Positions 36,776 to 44,641 of a stretch of 64,000 nucleotides of DNA are shown here, piece after piece. The DNA comes from Nostoc sp. FACHB-110 (GTDB lineage: Bacteria; Cyanobacteriota; Cyanobacteriia; Cyanobacteriales; Nostocaceae). Every line of letters starts with the position of its first letter. The first letter of the stretch is position 1. The notes below the pieces were generated by a model. The model saw only the letters and a program-made list of their open reading frames with translations. It was not told the DNA's origin and did no database searches. The position numbers were made by a program, and so were the translations under genes. The DNA is taken from NCBI RefSeq assembly GCF_014697425.1, contig NZ_JACJRU010000026.1, positions 1 to 64,000 on the forward strand. The letters run 5' to 3'.

Positions 36776-37399
36776 TTAATAGCTAATCACTATATCTGGA
36801 TGACAAATTGAGCCTTCTGGCATAATGGTAGCTCTGAGTTTGGCATAAATTACCTTTGTATTCCAAAGGTTGGCATAAAATAAATTAGCTTTAGTTAAGT
36901 TAGCCCAAGTGAGGTCTGCACTATTTAAGTTTGCCTCATTTAAATTAGCTTCTAGTAATATTGCGCCGCAGAGTTTTGCTTGGGTAAGATTCGTTTTAAT
37001 TAATTTAGCTTCAATTAAAGATGCTTCAATTAAGGTGGCTTTATTCAAGTCTGCTTCTGTAAAATCTACACCACACAAAGAAGCACCCCAAAAATTAGTG
37101 TTAATACATTGCGATCGCCACAAGCAAGACCCACATAAGTTAGCATAACTTAAATTAGCATGGCTCAAGTTTGCTTGCGTTAAATCTGCTTCAATAAAGT
37201 TAGCATTAGTTAAAATAGAGCCAGATAAATTAGCCCCAGTTAAATCTGCACCCCGAAAATTTGCCCCGCTTAAATTAACTTCTCTTAACTCAATTCCCCG
37301 TAAATCACATCCACTAAAATCTTGCTGTTGGCTCCACTCATCTTTAGATTGATTTAATATTAATTTCTGCACGTCAGCAAAATTTCTCATGGTAGTCAC
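36776..37399 (-). CDS. Pentapeptide-repeat protein
   Basis: A 207-residue protein. Residues 1-25 are unstructured, and 26-195 are an almost unbroken run of A(D/N)LxxA pentapeptides (CDLRGIELREVNLSGANFRG and on), predicted as a regular right-handed beta-helix. It has no membrane segment or extra domain, unlike the other pentapeptide protein at 3326-4678. Soluble examples include DNA-gyrase-protecting DNA mimics, but most cyanobacterial ones have no known role, so none is assigned. Confidence 0.88.
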   Translation of the reverse strand: MTTMRNFADVQKLILNQSKDEWSQQQDFSGCDLRGIELREVNLSGANFRGADLTGANLSGSILTNANFIEADLTQANLSHANLSYANLCGSCLWRSQCINTNFWGASLCGVDFTEADLNKATLIEASLIEAKLIKTNLTQAKLCGAILLEANLNEANLNSADLTWANLTKANLFYANLWNTKVIYAKLRATIMPEGSICHPDIVISY

Positions 37400-37588
37400 C
37401 TCAGAGTGTCAATATTTGCAAAGCGCACTTGTGAGAAGCACTGTATATTGAGATTACACCACTAAAGATAATTAACAAAAGCAAAAATTTTAAATTAACG
37501 AAAAACTGGCTTAAATAGTATTTTTGATCACAAAAAATGCTGACATATGTCAGGAAAGATTAATAATATTCTCAAATATATCTGCTCT

Positions 37589-37619
37589 GATCCCAGACTT
37601 CTTTAAGAAGTCCGGGATC
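37589..37619. terminator. 15-bp hairpin near the ABC permease gene end
   Basis: GATCCCAGACTTCTT (37589-37603) and AAGAAGTCCGGGATC (37605-37619) form a 15-bp stem with one mismatch and a minimal loop. TTATTATT follows on the plus strand, while on the minus strand, where the permease gene ends 24 bases before it, the tail is not T-rich. It may end transcripts in both directions. Confidence 0.5.
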
Positions 37620-37642
37620 TTATTATTCATAAATATCAATAA

Positions 37643-38527
37643 TTACTCTTCGCCCCAAGTACGTAGTTGCAAATATACAAAAACTAAAGCTATAGCTAAC
37701 AAAACTGTGGCCGCCGCCGCCGCATAACCAAAATCAAATTGACCGAATGCTTCTTGATAAATATAGTAAACCAATAAATTAGTAGAATTTAACGGGCCGC
37801 CACCCGTCATTACATAAACCTGCTCAAAACTCCGCAATGTAAAAATTGCAGTGGTCACTGTGGAAAATATTAAAGTAGGGCGTAATCCTGGCAATGTAAT
37901 GTGCCAAAATTGTTGCCAAGCATCAGCACCGTCTAATTCGGCGGCTTCGTAGCGGCTAGGGGGAATTGCTTGTAAACCTGCTAAAAAAACAACCATATTA
38001 AAACCTAGTTGTTTCCAAATACTTAAAATAATTAATACTGGCATTGCCCAAAATGTGTCTCCTAGCCAAGCTATAGGTGCAATACCAAATAAATTTAACA
38101 ATGCGTTGATGGGGCCAGTGTTTTGAAATAGCCAGCGAAATCCTAAACCAGCTGCGACTAAAGAAATTATTGATGGTAAAAAATAGGCACTTCTTAATAT
38201 TCCTCGTAAGGCAAGGGAACGGTTTAATAAGACTGCCAAACCCAAAGAAATAATTAAGCTGGGAATCACAGTAGCAACAGTAAAATAGATGGTATTGCCG
38301 ATAACTTGCCAAAAATCAGAGTTAAATAACAACCGCCAGTAATTTTTCCCACCTACCCAATAAGTTCCGGTGGAAGTGAAACTACCTGCTGTAAAACTTA
38401 GGTAGAACAAATAAGCGATCGGCCAAATTACAAAAAGTCCTAATAAAATTAATGCAGGTGTGAGAAAAATTCCAGCGGCAAATGTATCATTATCTAGCCA
38501 CGATTTATTAGTATATATCTTTGGCAT
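37643..38527 (-). CDS. Carbohydrate ABC transporter permease (MalF/UgpA type)
   Basis: A 294-residue inner-membrane permease with six hydrophobic helices. The EAA loop that docks on the ATPase is clear: EAAELDGADAWQQFWHITLP near 205-225. It belongs to the CUT1 sugar-uptake family, normally encoded with a second permease and a binding protein. Neither neighbour here is a transporter gene (purN is divergent, the pentapeptide gene follows), so the rest of the system must lie elsewhere. Substrate unknown; sugars or glycerol phosphate are typical. Confidence 0.88.
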   Translation of the reverse strand: MPKIYTNKSWLDNDTFAAGIFLTPALILLGLFVIWPIAYLFYLSFTAGSFTSTGTYWVGGKNYWRLLFNSDFWQVIGNTIYFTVATVIPSLIISLGLAVLLNRSLALRGILRSAYFLPSIISLVAAGLGFRWLFQNTGPINALLNLFGIAPIAWLGDTFWAMPVLIILSIWKQLGFNMVVFLAGLQAIPPSRYEAAELDGADAWQQFWHITLPGLRPTLIFSTVTTAIFTLRSFEQVYVMTGGGPLNSTNLLVYYIYQEAFGQFDFGYAAAAATVLLAIALVFVYLQLRTWGEE

Positions 38528-38552
38528 CTATCAATTTTTCCTTATTGCTGTT

Positions 38553-39218
38553 ATGACCCTTTGCCCTGATTCTACCCTGAGCTTGGTTTCTCCCAACATT
38601 AGCGATCGCCTATTATTTACTGATACTCCCTTAAAACTGGGAATTATGGCTTCTGGGAATGGCAGCAATTTTGCAGCAGTGGCCCAAGCTATTGAAACTG
38701 GACAACTTCATGCCCAAATTCCAGTTCTAATTTACAATAATCCCGATGCCAAAGCCGCAACACGCGCCGCAAATCGTGGCATAGAAACAGTTTTATTAAA
38801 TCACCGCGAATACAAAAATCGTCAAGCTTTAGATAAAAAAATCGTCCAGACTTTCCGGCAGCATAATGTTGATTTGGTGATTTTAGCAGGATGGATGCGT
38901 TTGGTGACATCCGTTTTAATTGATGCTTTTCCTAACAGAATTGTTAATATTCATCCTAGTTTGTTACCTAGTTTTAAGGGTCTTCATGCTGTGGAACAAG
39001 CTTTACAAGCAAAGGTAACAATTACTGGGTGTACTGTGCATTTAGTTTGTTTAGAAGTTGACAGTGGCCCGATATTAATTCAAGCTGCTGTGCCAGTTTT
39101 ACCAGATGATACACCAGAAACACTCCACGCCAGGATTCAAATTCAAGAACACCGAATCTTACCACAGGCGATCGCAATTGCCGCTCATAAATTGCAAACT
39201 ACACTCGTCTCTTCCTAA
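38553..39218 (+). CDS. purN: Phosphoribosylglycinamide formyltransferase
   Basis: GAR transformylase, step three of purine synthesis, using 10-formyltetrahydrofolate; 221 residues from the ATG at 38553. A longer frame to 38460 would overlap the divergent permease start and is rejected. Seen are the N-terminal LGIMASGNGSNFAAVAQAIE, the catalytic Asn-His-Asp set in NIHPSLLPSFKGLHAVEQAL, then VTITGCTVHLVCLEVDSGPI with the Asp. A cyanobacteria-typical N-terminal extension of about 30 residues precedes the core. Confidence 0.95.
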   Translation: MTLCPDSTLSLVSPNISDRLLFTDTPLKLGIMASGNGSNFAAVAQAIETGQLHAQIPVLIYNNPDAKAATRAANRGIETVLLNHREYKNRQALDKKIVQTFRQHNVDLVILAGWMRLVTSVLIDAFPNRIVNIHPSLLPSFKGLHAVEQALQAKVTITGCTVHLVCLEVDSGPILIQAAVPVLPDDTPETLHARIQIQEHRILPQAIAIAAHKLQTTLVSS

Positions 39219-39316
39219 AACAACGAACCTCTGAGCGTGAATTTGTGGAGCGGGTTTACCAATCTGCTGATACACGCGATCGCTCTCTTGCCAAGATTAA
39301 TATATATGGTTATGAT

Positions 39317-39337
39317 AAATAGTACGTACGCTAAATA
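39317..39337. promoter_or_regulatory. Candidate MarR operator upstream of marR
   Basis: The 21 bases starting AAATAGTACGTACG and ending CTAAATA match 18 of 21 positions with a second copy at 39914-39934 before the efflux operon. The core GTACGTAC is palindromic. Two copies, one before the regulator and one before its likely target operon, are what a local MarR autoregulator would need. Confidence 0.5.
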
Positions 39338-39347
39338 TTTTGCAATA

Positions 39348-39815
39348 ATGATTATTAACTCTGACAATTCTAAAACATTAGAGTCTTGGCAGCAAGTTTT
39401 AGCACCTTACAGTTTGGGCTATAAAATCAAGTTGCTGTCCCAACTGCTTACCCGCAAGTTTACTGACCAACTAGAACCCTTTGGGCTAACACCATTTCAC
39501 TGGTTGGTTTTGTGCTGCTTGTGGCAAGAAGATGGTTTGCCGACATCTAGTATTGGTGAAAAGCTCCAACAGGTAGGCGGCACTTTAACAGGCGTACTAG
39601 ACCGAATGGAAGAACGCGGTTTAGTGCGTCGAGAACGAGATGTACATGATCGCCGCATTTGGCGTATCTGGTTAACCGATGCAGGTAAAGAATTAGAAAA
39701 AGTTTTACCTCCACTGGCCGCAGAATTACGCGATCAAGCAATGCAAGGTATCCCACCTGCTGATCGTGAGTTCTTTTCTCAAATCTTGACTAAAGCAATA
39801 AATAACCTATCTTAA
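39348..39815 (+). CDS. MarR-family transcriptional regulator
   Basis: A winged-helix dimeric repressor, 155 residues from the ATG at 39348. The recognition region LPTSSIGEKLQQVGGTLTGV and the wing with the signature ERGLVRRERDVHDRRIWRIW (D-x-R-D/R) are complete. A longer GTG-started frame from 39237 would read through the candidate operator and add a non-family N-terminus, so it is not preferred; no start has a strong ribosome binding site. It stands at the head of a cluster with an EmrA-like protein and two MFS transporters, the classic arrangement of a drug-responsive repressor and its pump. Confidence 0.88.
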   Translation: MIINSDNSKTLESWQQVLAPYSLGYKIKLLSQLLTRKFTDQLEPFGLTPFHWLVLCCLWQEDGLPTSSIGEKLQQVGGTLTGVLDRMEERGLVRRERDVHDRRIWRIWLTDAGKELEKVLPPLAAELRDQAMQGIPPADREFFSQILTKAINNLS

Positions 39816-39913
39816 GGCTGGATGACAATCGCCCATTCGGGTGAAGCCATGTATAAATTTTTTTGCGAATATATTTAGCATCCTAAGTAAAAGTTTAAGG
39901 ATAACTAGCAAGT

Positions 39914-39934
39914 GAATAGTACGTATTCTAAATA
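39914..39934. promoter_or_regulatory. Candidate MarR operator upstream of the efflux operon
   Basis: The 21 bases starting GAATAGTACGTATT and ending CTAAATA are the second copy of the motif at 39317-39337 (18 of 21 identical). It lies 37 bases before the start of the EmrA-like gene, a suitable place for repression of its promoter. Confidence 0.5.
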
Positions 39935-39970
39935 AATTTGATTATTCAGCAAGGAAGCGAGGAAGAGGGA

Positions 39971-41452
39971 ATGGCCACAACTACTTTAAATGGACGCAAC
40001 AAAGAAAAAACGGCTATTGTCGAAACAGAAATGGTGACGGATGCCGAAACTTTAGACGCAACGCCAGAATCAGCCAAAGTTGCCACACCAGCAGCACCAG
40101 AAACGGATGTACATCGCCAGCCAGAGGCAGACAAAAAAGAAAAACCACGCAATAAAAAGCGTTTGCCTGTGATTTTGGCAGGGGTGGGTGTAGGTGCGAT
40201 CGTTGCAGGTACATTTGGTTATCATTACTGGCAGTATGCTTCTACTCATGAAGACACAGACAACGCCACAGTTACCGGACACGTCCATCAAGTTAGTAGC
40301 AAAATACCCGGAACTGTTGCCCAAGTTTTAGTCAACGACAATCAACAAGTGCAGCCGGGACAGTTGTTAGTCAAACTTGACCCCCGCGATTATGAAAGCA
40401 AAGTGCAGCAAGCCGCCGCCGCATTAGAAAATGCCCGCAGTCAAGCCCAAGCTGCTGCTGCCAATATTGCCTTAACTTCTCAAACTACCAGTGGTAAGAC
40501 AACTCAAGCCCAAGGTGATGTGAGTAATGCCTTAGCCGCTATTTCCACTGCCCAAGCAGCAGTCCAAGAAGCCCAAGCCGGGATTCCCGCCGCCCAAGCA
40601 GCAGTCCAAGAAGCCCAAGCTGGAATCCCCGCAGCCCAAGCCCAAGTAGCCCAAGCTAACGCCAACTTGGAAAGAACCCAAACAGATTACAACCGTTACA
40701 ACAGTTTATATAAAGAAGGTGCGATCGCTCGTCAACAGTTAGATGCAGCTAAAGCCGCTTATGACGTAGCTTTAGCACAAAAAAATGCTGCTGTGCAAGG
40801 AGTTCAACAAGCCCAAGCGAGGTTAGCTTCTGCGAGAGTGGGAGTTGCCAAAGCCCAATCTCAACTAGCACAAGCCCAAGAAGGAGTTACCAGCGCCCAA
40901 GCCAAACTCGCCGCATCGAGAGGTGGATTGCAACAAGCTACCGCGAGTAACCAAGATACCAGCGTAAAACGCAGTCAATACGAAGCGGCCAAAGCGGCGA
41001 TTGTCCAAGCCGAAGCATCATTAAAAGATGCCCAATTGCAGTTATCCTACACCAACATTACTGCGCCTAGTGCCGGACGAGTTGGTAAAAAAACCGTGGA
41101 AGTGGGTAACAGAATTCAAGCAGGCTCACCATTAATGGCGATTGTTGATAACGAAAATTGGGTAGTAGCCAACTTTAAAGAAACCCAATTAGAAAGAATG
41201 CGCCCAGGACAATTAGTAGAAGTGAAGTTGGATGCTTTTCCCCACCAAACCTTTACAGGTCGAGTTGATAGCATTTCCCCGGCTTCCGGCGCGCAATTTG
41301 CTTTATTACCACCAGACAACGCTACAGGTAACTTCACCAAAGTTGTGCAACGCATCCCCGTCAAAATTGTCTTAGACCAAAAGAGTATTCAAGCTTACGA
41401 CTCACGGATTACCCCAGGGATGTCTGCGGAAGTTAGTGTGGAAGTTAAATGA
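39971..41452 (+). CDS. EmrA/HlyD-type membrane fusion protein
   Basis: A 493-residue periplasmic adaptor of a tripartite efflux pump. It has one transmembrane helix near 67-90, then a split biotinyl-lipoyl domain (VSSKIPGTVAQVLVNDNQQV and the later APSAGRVGKKTVEVGN), a long Ala/Gln coiled-coil hairpin between them, and a beta-barrel (NENWVVANFKETQLERM). The coiled coil contains a perfect-sense 14-residue tandem duplication (AAVQEAQAGIPAAQ twice), from about 40554 to 40640. The ATG at 39971 follows AAGAGGGA. A TTG-started frame at 39938 is rejected. The partner pump is probably the DHA2 transporter at 43066. Confidence 0.92.
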   Translation: MATTTLNGRNKEKTAIVETEMVTDAETLDATPESAKVATPAAPETDVHRQPEADKKEKPRNKKRLPVILAGVGVGAIVAGTFGYHYWQYASTHEDTDNATVTGHVHQVSSKIPGTVAQVLVNDNQQVQPGQLLVKLDPRDYESKVQQAAAALENARSQAQAAAANIALTSQTTSGKTTQAQGDVSNALAAISTAQAAVQEAQAGIPAAQAAVQEAQAGIPAAQAQVAQANANLERTQTDYNRYNSLYKEGAIARQQLDAAKAAYDVALAQKNAAVQGVQQAQARLASARVGVAKAQSQLAQAQEGVTSAQAKLAASRGGLQQATASNQDTSVKRSQYEAAKAAIVQAEASLKDAQLQLSYTNITAPSAGRVGKKTVEVGNRIQAGSPLMAIVDNENWVVANFKETQLERMRPGQLVEVKLDAFPHQTFTGRVDSISPASGAQFALLPPDNATGNFTKVVQRIPVKIVLDQKSIQAYDSRITPGMSAEVSVEVK

Positions 41453-41540
41453 AGTATGAAGTATGAAGTGTGAAGTATGAAGTATGAAGTATGAAGTATG
41501 AAGTGTGAAGTGTGAAGTATGAAGTATGAAGTATGAAGTA
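41450..41540 (+). repeat. Heptamer tandem array, 13 units of TGAAGTR
   Basis: Thirteen uninterrupted copies of TGAAGTA or TGAAGTG begin with the stop codon TGA of the EmrA-like gene itself and run to 41540, then decay. The following bases up to the next start contain ttgactattgacaaatgaca, a second spacer-repeat type. A shorter tract of the same heptamer directly follows rplJ at 63594. Confidence 0.95.
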
Positions 41541-41597
41541 TGAAATGAACTTGAGTTCAAAATATATCAATGAGCATCAATTTTTGACTATTGACAA

Positions 41598-42872
41598 ATG
41601 ACAATATTTAAACAGTTGCAACTACCTGCCTTTCGGTCAAAAAACTATCGTTTATTTTTTGCTGGGCAAGGCATTTCTCTCATTGGCACATGGATGACTC
41701 AACTAGCGACTGTTTGGCTAGTTTATGACTTAACTCATTCACCATTAATGTTAGGGGTTGTTGGGTTTGCTAGCCAAATTCCCAGCTTTTTTCTCTCTCC
41801 CTTTGGTGGTGTATTTGTGGATCGCTTTTCGCGGTATCGGACTTTAATTAGTACCCAAGTCATGGCGATGATTCAGTCGTTAGCGTTAGCTGTACTGACA
41901 CTAATGGGTGTGATTCAAGTTTGGCATATCATCGCTTTAAGCTTATTACAAGGATTCATCAATGCTTTGGATGCACCAGCACGCCAAGCCTTCGTACCCG
42001 AATTAGTAGAACGCCGAGAAGATTTAGCCAATGCGATCGCTATTAATTCCACGATGATTAATGGTGCGCGATTAATTGGCCCGGCGATCGGCGGATTACT
42101 CATTGCTAAAGTTGGGGCGGCATACTGTTTTTTAATAGATGGGTTGAGTTACATTGCCGTCATTATTGGTTTGTTGGCGATGAAAGTCAAACCGTGGAAA
42201 ATGCCAGTTACTTATGGCAATCCCTTGCAGAAAGTTAAAGAGGGATTTGTTTATGCCTTTAGTTTTCCGCCCATTCGCGCCGTTTTATTACTATCAGCAT
42301 TAACTAGTTTAATGGGGTTACAAAATACAATTCTTGTGCCAGTTATGGCCGAAACAATTTTAAAAGGTGGTGCAGAAACTTTAGGCTTTTTAATGGCAGC
42401 TTCAGGTGTAGGAGCTTTATCAGGGGGAATATATCTAGCTACTAGAACCACAATTTTAGGAGTTGGCAAATTAATTGCGATCGCTCCAGCAATATTAGGA
42501 TGTGGTCTCATTGCTTTTGCCTTTTCTCGATTTTTACCTTTATCTTTATTCACCATGCTTTTTGTCGGCTTAGGAACTATTTTACAAATAGCCGCTAGTA
42601 ACACATTTTTGCAAACCATTGTTGAAGAAGATAAACGTGGCAGATTGATGAGCCTATACACAATGTCATTTTTAGGCATGATACCCATAGGTAATTTAAT
42701 CGGAGGCGGAATTGCAGATATTATTGGTACTCCCAACACATTAATCATTGATGGTATAGCTTGTATCATTGGTTCAATCTTATTTAGCAGACAACTACCT
42801 GCCTTACGGCAGATGCTAATTCCGATTTATGAACAAAAAGGGATTATCAGTAGTCAAAAATTATCTAAATAA
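41598..42872 (+). CDS. MFS efflux transporter (MFS_3/EntS-like)
   Basis: A 424-residue 12-helix major facilitator. The N-terminal FKQLQLPAFRSKNYRLFFAG and GTWMTQLATVWLVYDLTHSP are typical of the MFS_3 group, which exports siderophores or drugs. The motif-A-like loop FGGVFVDRFSRYRT lies between helices 2 and 3. It lies between the EmrA-like and EmrB-like genes, 145 bases after the former, with the heptamer array in between. Its start codon sits inside a gacaaatgaca spacer-repeat unit. Substrate unknown. Confidence 0.88.
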   Translation: MTIFKQLQLPAFRSKNYRLFFAGQGISLIGTWMTQLATVWLVYDLTHSPLMLGVVGFASQIPSFFLSPFGGVFVDRFSRYRTLISTQVMAMIQSLALAVLTLMGVIQVWHIIALSLLQGFINALDAPARQAFVPELVERREDLANAIAINSTMINGARLIGPAIGGLLIAKVGAAYCFLIDGLSYIAVIIGLLAMKVKPWKMPVTYGNPLQKVKEGFVYAFSFPPIRAVLLLSALTSLMGLQNTILVPVMAETILKGGAETLGFLMAASGVGALSGGIYLATRTTILGVGKLIAIAPAILGCGLIAFAFSRFLPLSLFTMLFVGLGTILQIAASNTFLQTIVEEDKRGRLMSLYTMSFLGMIPIGNLIGGGIADIIGTPNTLIIDGIACIIGSILFSRQLPALRQMLIPIYEQKGIISSQKLSK

Positions 42873-43065
42873 AAGATTAATTTTTGGCGGCGTTAATTGG
42901 TGATAATGCCAACAATTTGTGTATAAATGTTCAAACCCTCTCCTCTGCTCCCTAGAGCCATCTTCATGATAAATCTTTCACTAGCCAGACACGGTATAAC
43001 TCCCATGAATGGTAAATTTTTAATATTCTCCCCATCTAATTCGCACCTGACAATGGAGCAATACT

Positions 43066-44634
43066 ATGGCTAATGTTTCTGCTGTAGCACCAGAACCTAT
43101 ACCTTTAAGAACCTGGATTGGTGTATTAGCCAGTATGCTTGGTGCATTTATGGCAGTCTTAGATATTCAAATCACTAACTCTTCATTACAAGAAATTCAA
43201 GCATCTTTAGGTGCAACTTTAGAAGAAGGTTCTTGGATTTCTACTGCTTATCTAGTGGCAGAAATTGTTGTCATTCCTTTAACTGGATGGTTATCGCGGG
43301 TTTTTTCGCTGAGGCTTTATTTATTAGTTAATACTGTATTATTTATTTTATTTTCTATTTGCTGTGCTTGGGCATGGGATTTAAATTCCATGATTGTTTT
43401 TCGGGCTTTTCAAGGTTTTTGTGGCGGGGTTTTAATTCCCTCTGCTTTGACTGTAGTTTTAACAACTTTACCACCTGCAAAACAATCTGTAGGACTGGCG
43501 GCATTTGCGATTACTGCGGTTTTTGCACCATCAATTGGCCCCACTTTAGGCGGTTGGTTAACAGAAAATTATAGTTGGGAATATAGCTTTTATATCAACG
43601 TGTTTCCTGGGGCTTTAATGTTGGCTGGTGTTTGGTATGGAATTAAGCAGACACCACCTCAAACCCAATTATTAAAACAAGGCGACTGGTGGGGAATTCT
43701 TTCAATGGCTATTGGCTTAGGTTCCCTACAAGTTGTCTTAGAAGAAGGTAGCCGCAAAGATTGGTTTGGTTCACCATTGATTGTACGGTTGAGTATTATT
43801 GCCGTAATTTTTTTGGCTTTATTTTTCTTGATTGAATTAACGCGCAAGCAACCATTTATTAATTTACGTTTATTACGTTATCGCAACTTTGCTTTAGCCA
43901 GTATTGTGAATGTTTCCTTGGGAATAGGGTTATATGGTTCTATCTATATTTTGCCTTTATATCTTGCCCAAATTCAACAATATAATGCCTTACAAATTGG
44001 TGAAGTGTTAATTTGGGCGGGAATTCCCCAGCTATTCATTATTCCTTTTATTCCCAAACTTATGCAACGCATTGATGTGCGTTTTATGGTGGCTTTAGGA
44101 GTGACTTTATTTGCCATTAGTGCATTTATGAATGCAGGATTAACTAATCAAACAGGGTTAGATCAATTGCGGTGGTCACAGCTTGTGCGCGCGATGGGAC
44201 AACCATTAATTATGGTTCCGCTAACATCAATTGCAACGGCTGGGGTGAATCCTAAAGATGCAGGTTCCGCCAGTGGTTTATTTAACATGATGCGGAATAT
44301 GGGTGGTTCGATGGGGATTGCTGTGTTAGCAACTTTATTAACAAATAGAGAGCAATTTCACTCTAATAGATTGGGTGATGCGGTATCGTTATATAACCCG
44401 GAAACGCAACAAAGAATTGACCAAATGACACAATATTTTGTGAGTCGTGGTGCAGATTTAACTACAGCGCAAAATCAGGCGATATCATCTATTTCTAATG
44501 TCGTTCGCCGTGAAGCATTTGTCATGGCTTTTAATGATTGTTTCTATTTTATTGGTTTAGCTTTATTACTCAGTGGCATTGCGATTATTTTCATTAAAAA
44601 AGTCAAAACTACTGGTGCTACAGCCGCACATTAA
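43066..44634 (+). CDS. DHA2-family MFS multidrug transporter (EmrB-like)
   Basis: A 522-residue 14-helix drug:H+ antiporter. The first-helix motif GAFMAVLDIQITNSSLQEIQ is diagnostic of DHA2/EmrB, and SWISTAYLVAEIVVIPLTGW and the C motif FAPSIGPTLGGWL follow. EmrB works with an EmrA adaptor; the EmrA-like gene three places upstream is the obvious partner, and an outer-membrane TolC would come from elsewhere. ATG start. It ends 7 bases from the convergent radical SAM gene. Confidence 0.93.
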   Translation: MANVSAVAPEPIPLRTWIGVLASMLGAFMAVLDIQITNSSLQEIQASLGATLEEGSWISTAYLVAEIVVIPLTGWLSRVFSLRLYLLVNTVLFILFSICCAWAWDLNSMIVFRAFQGFCGGVLIPSALTVVLTTLPPAKQSVGLAAFAITAVFAPSIGPTLGGWLTENYSWEYSFYINVFPGALMLAGVWYGIKQTPPQTQLLKQGDWWGILSMAIGLGSLQVVLEEGSRKDWFGSPLIVRLSIIAVIFLALFFLIELTRKQPFINLRLLRYRNFALASIVNVSLGIGLYGSIYILPLYLAQIQQYNALQIGEVLIWAGIPQLFIIPFIPKLMQRIDVRFMVALGVTLFAISAFMNAGLTNQTGLDQLRWSQLVRAMGQPLIMVPLTSIATAGVNPKDAGSASGLFNMMRNMGGSMGIAVLATLLTNREQFHSNRLGDAVSLYNPETQQRIDQMTQYFVSRGADLTTAQNQAISSISNVVRREAFVMAFNDCFYFIGLALLLSGIAIIFIKKVKTTGATAAH

Positions 44635-44641
44635 CTTCAAG

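Noticed and set aside
40554..40640. CRISPR-like direct repeats
   Set aside because: The repeats are adjacent without spacers and lie in frame within a coiled-coil coding region.
41450..41540. CRISPR array
   Set aside because: The unit is only 7 bases and strictly tandem, so it is a simple heptamer array.
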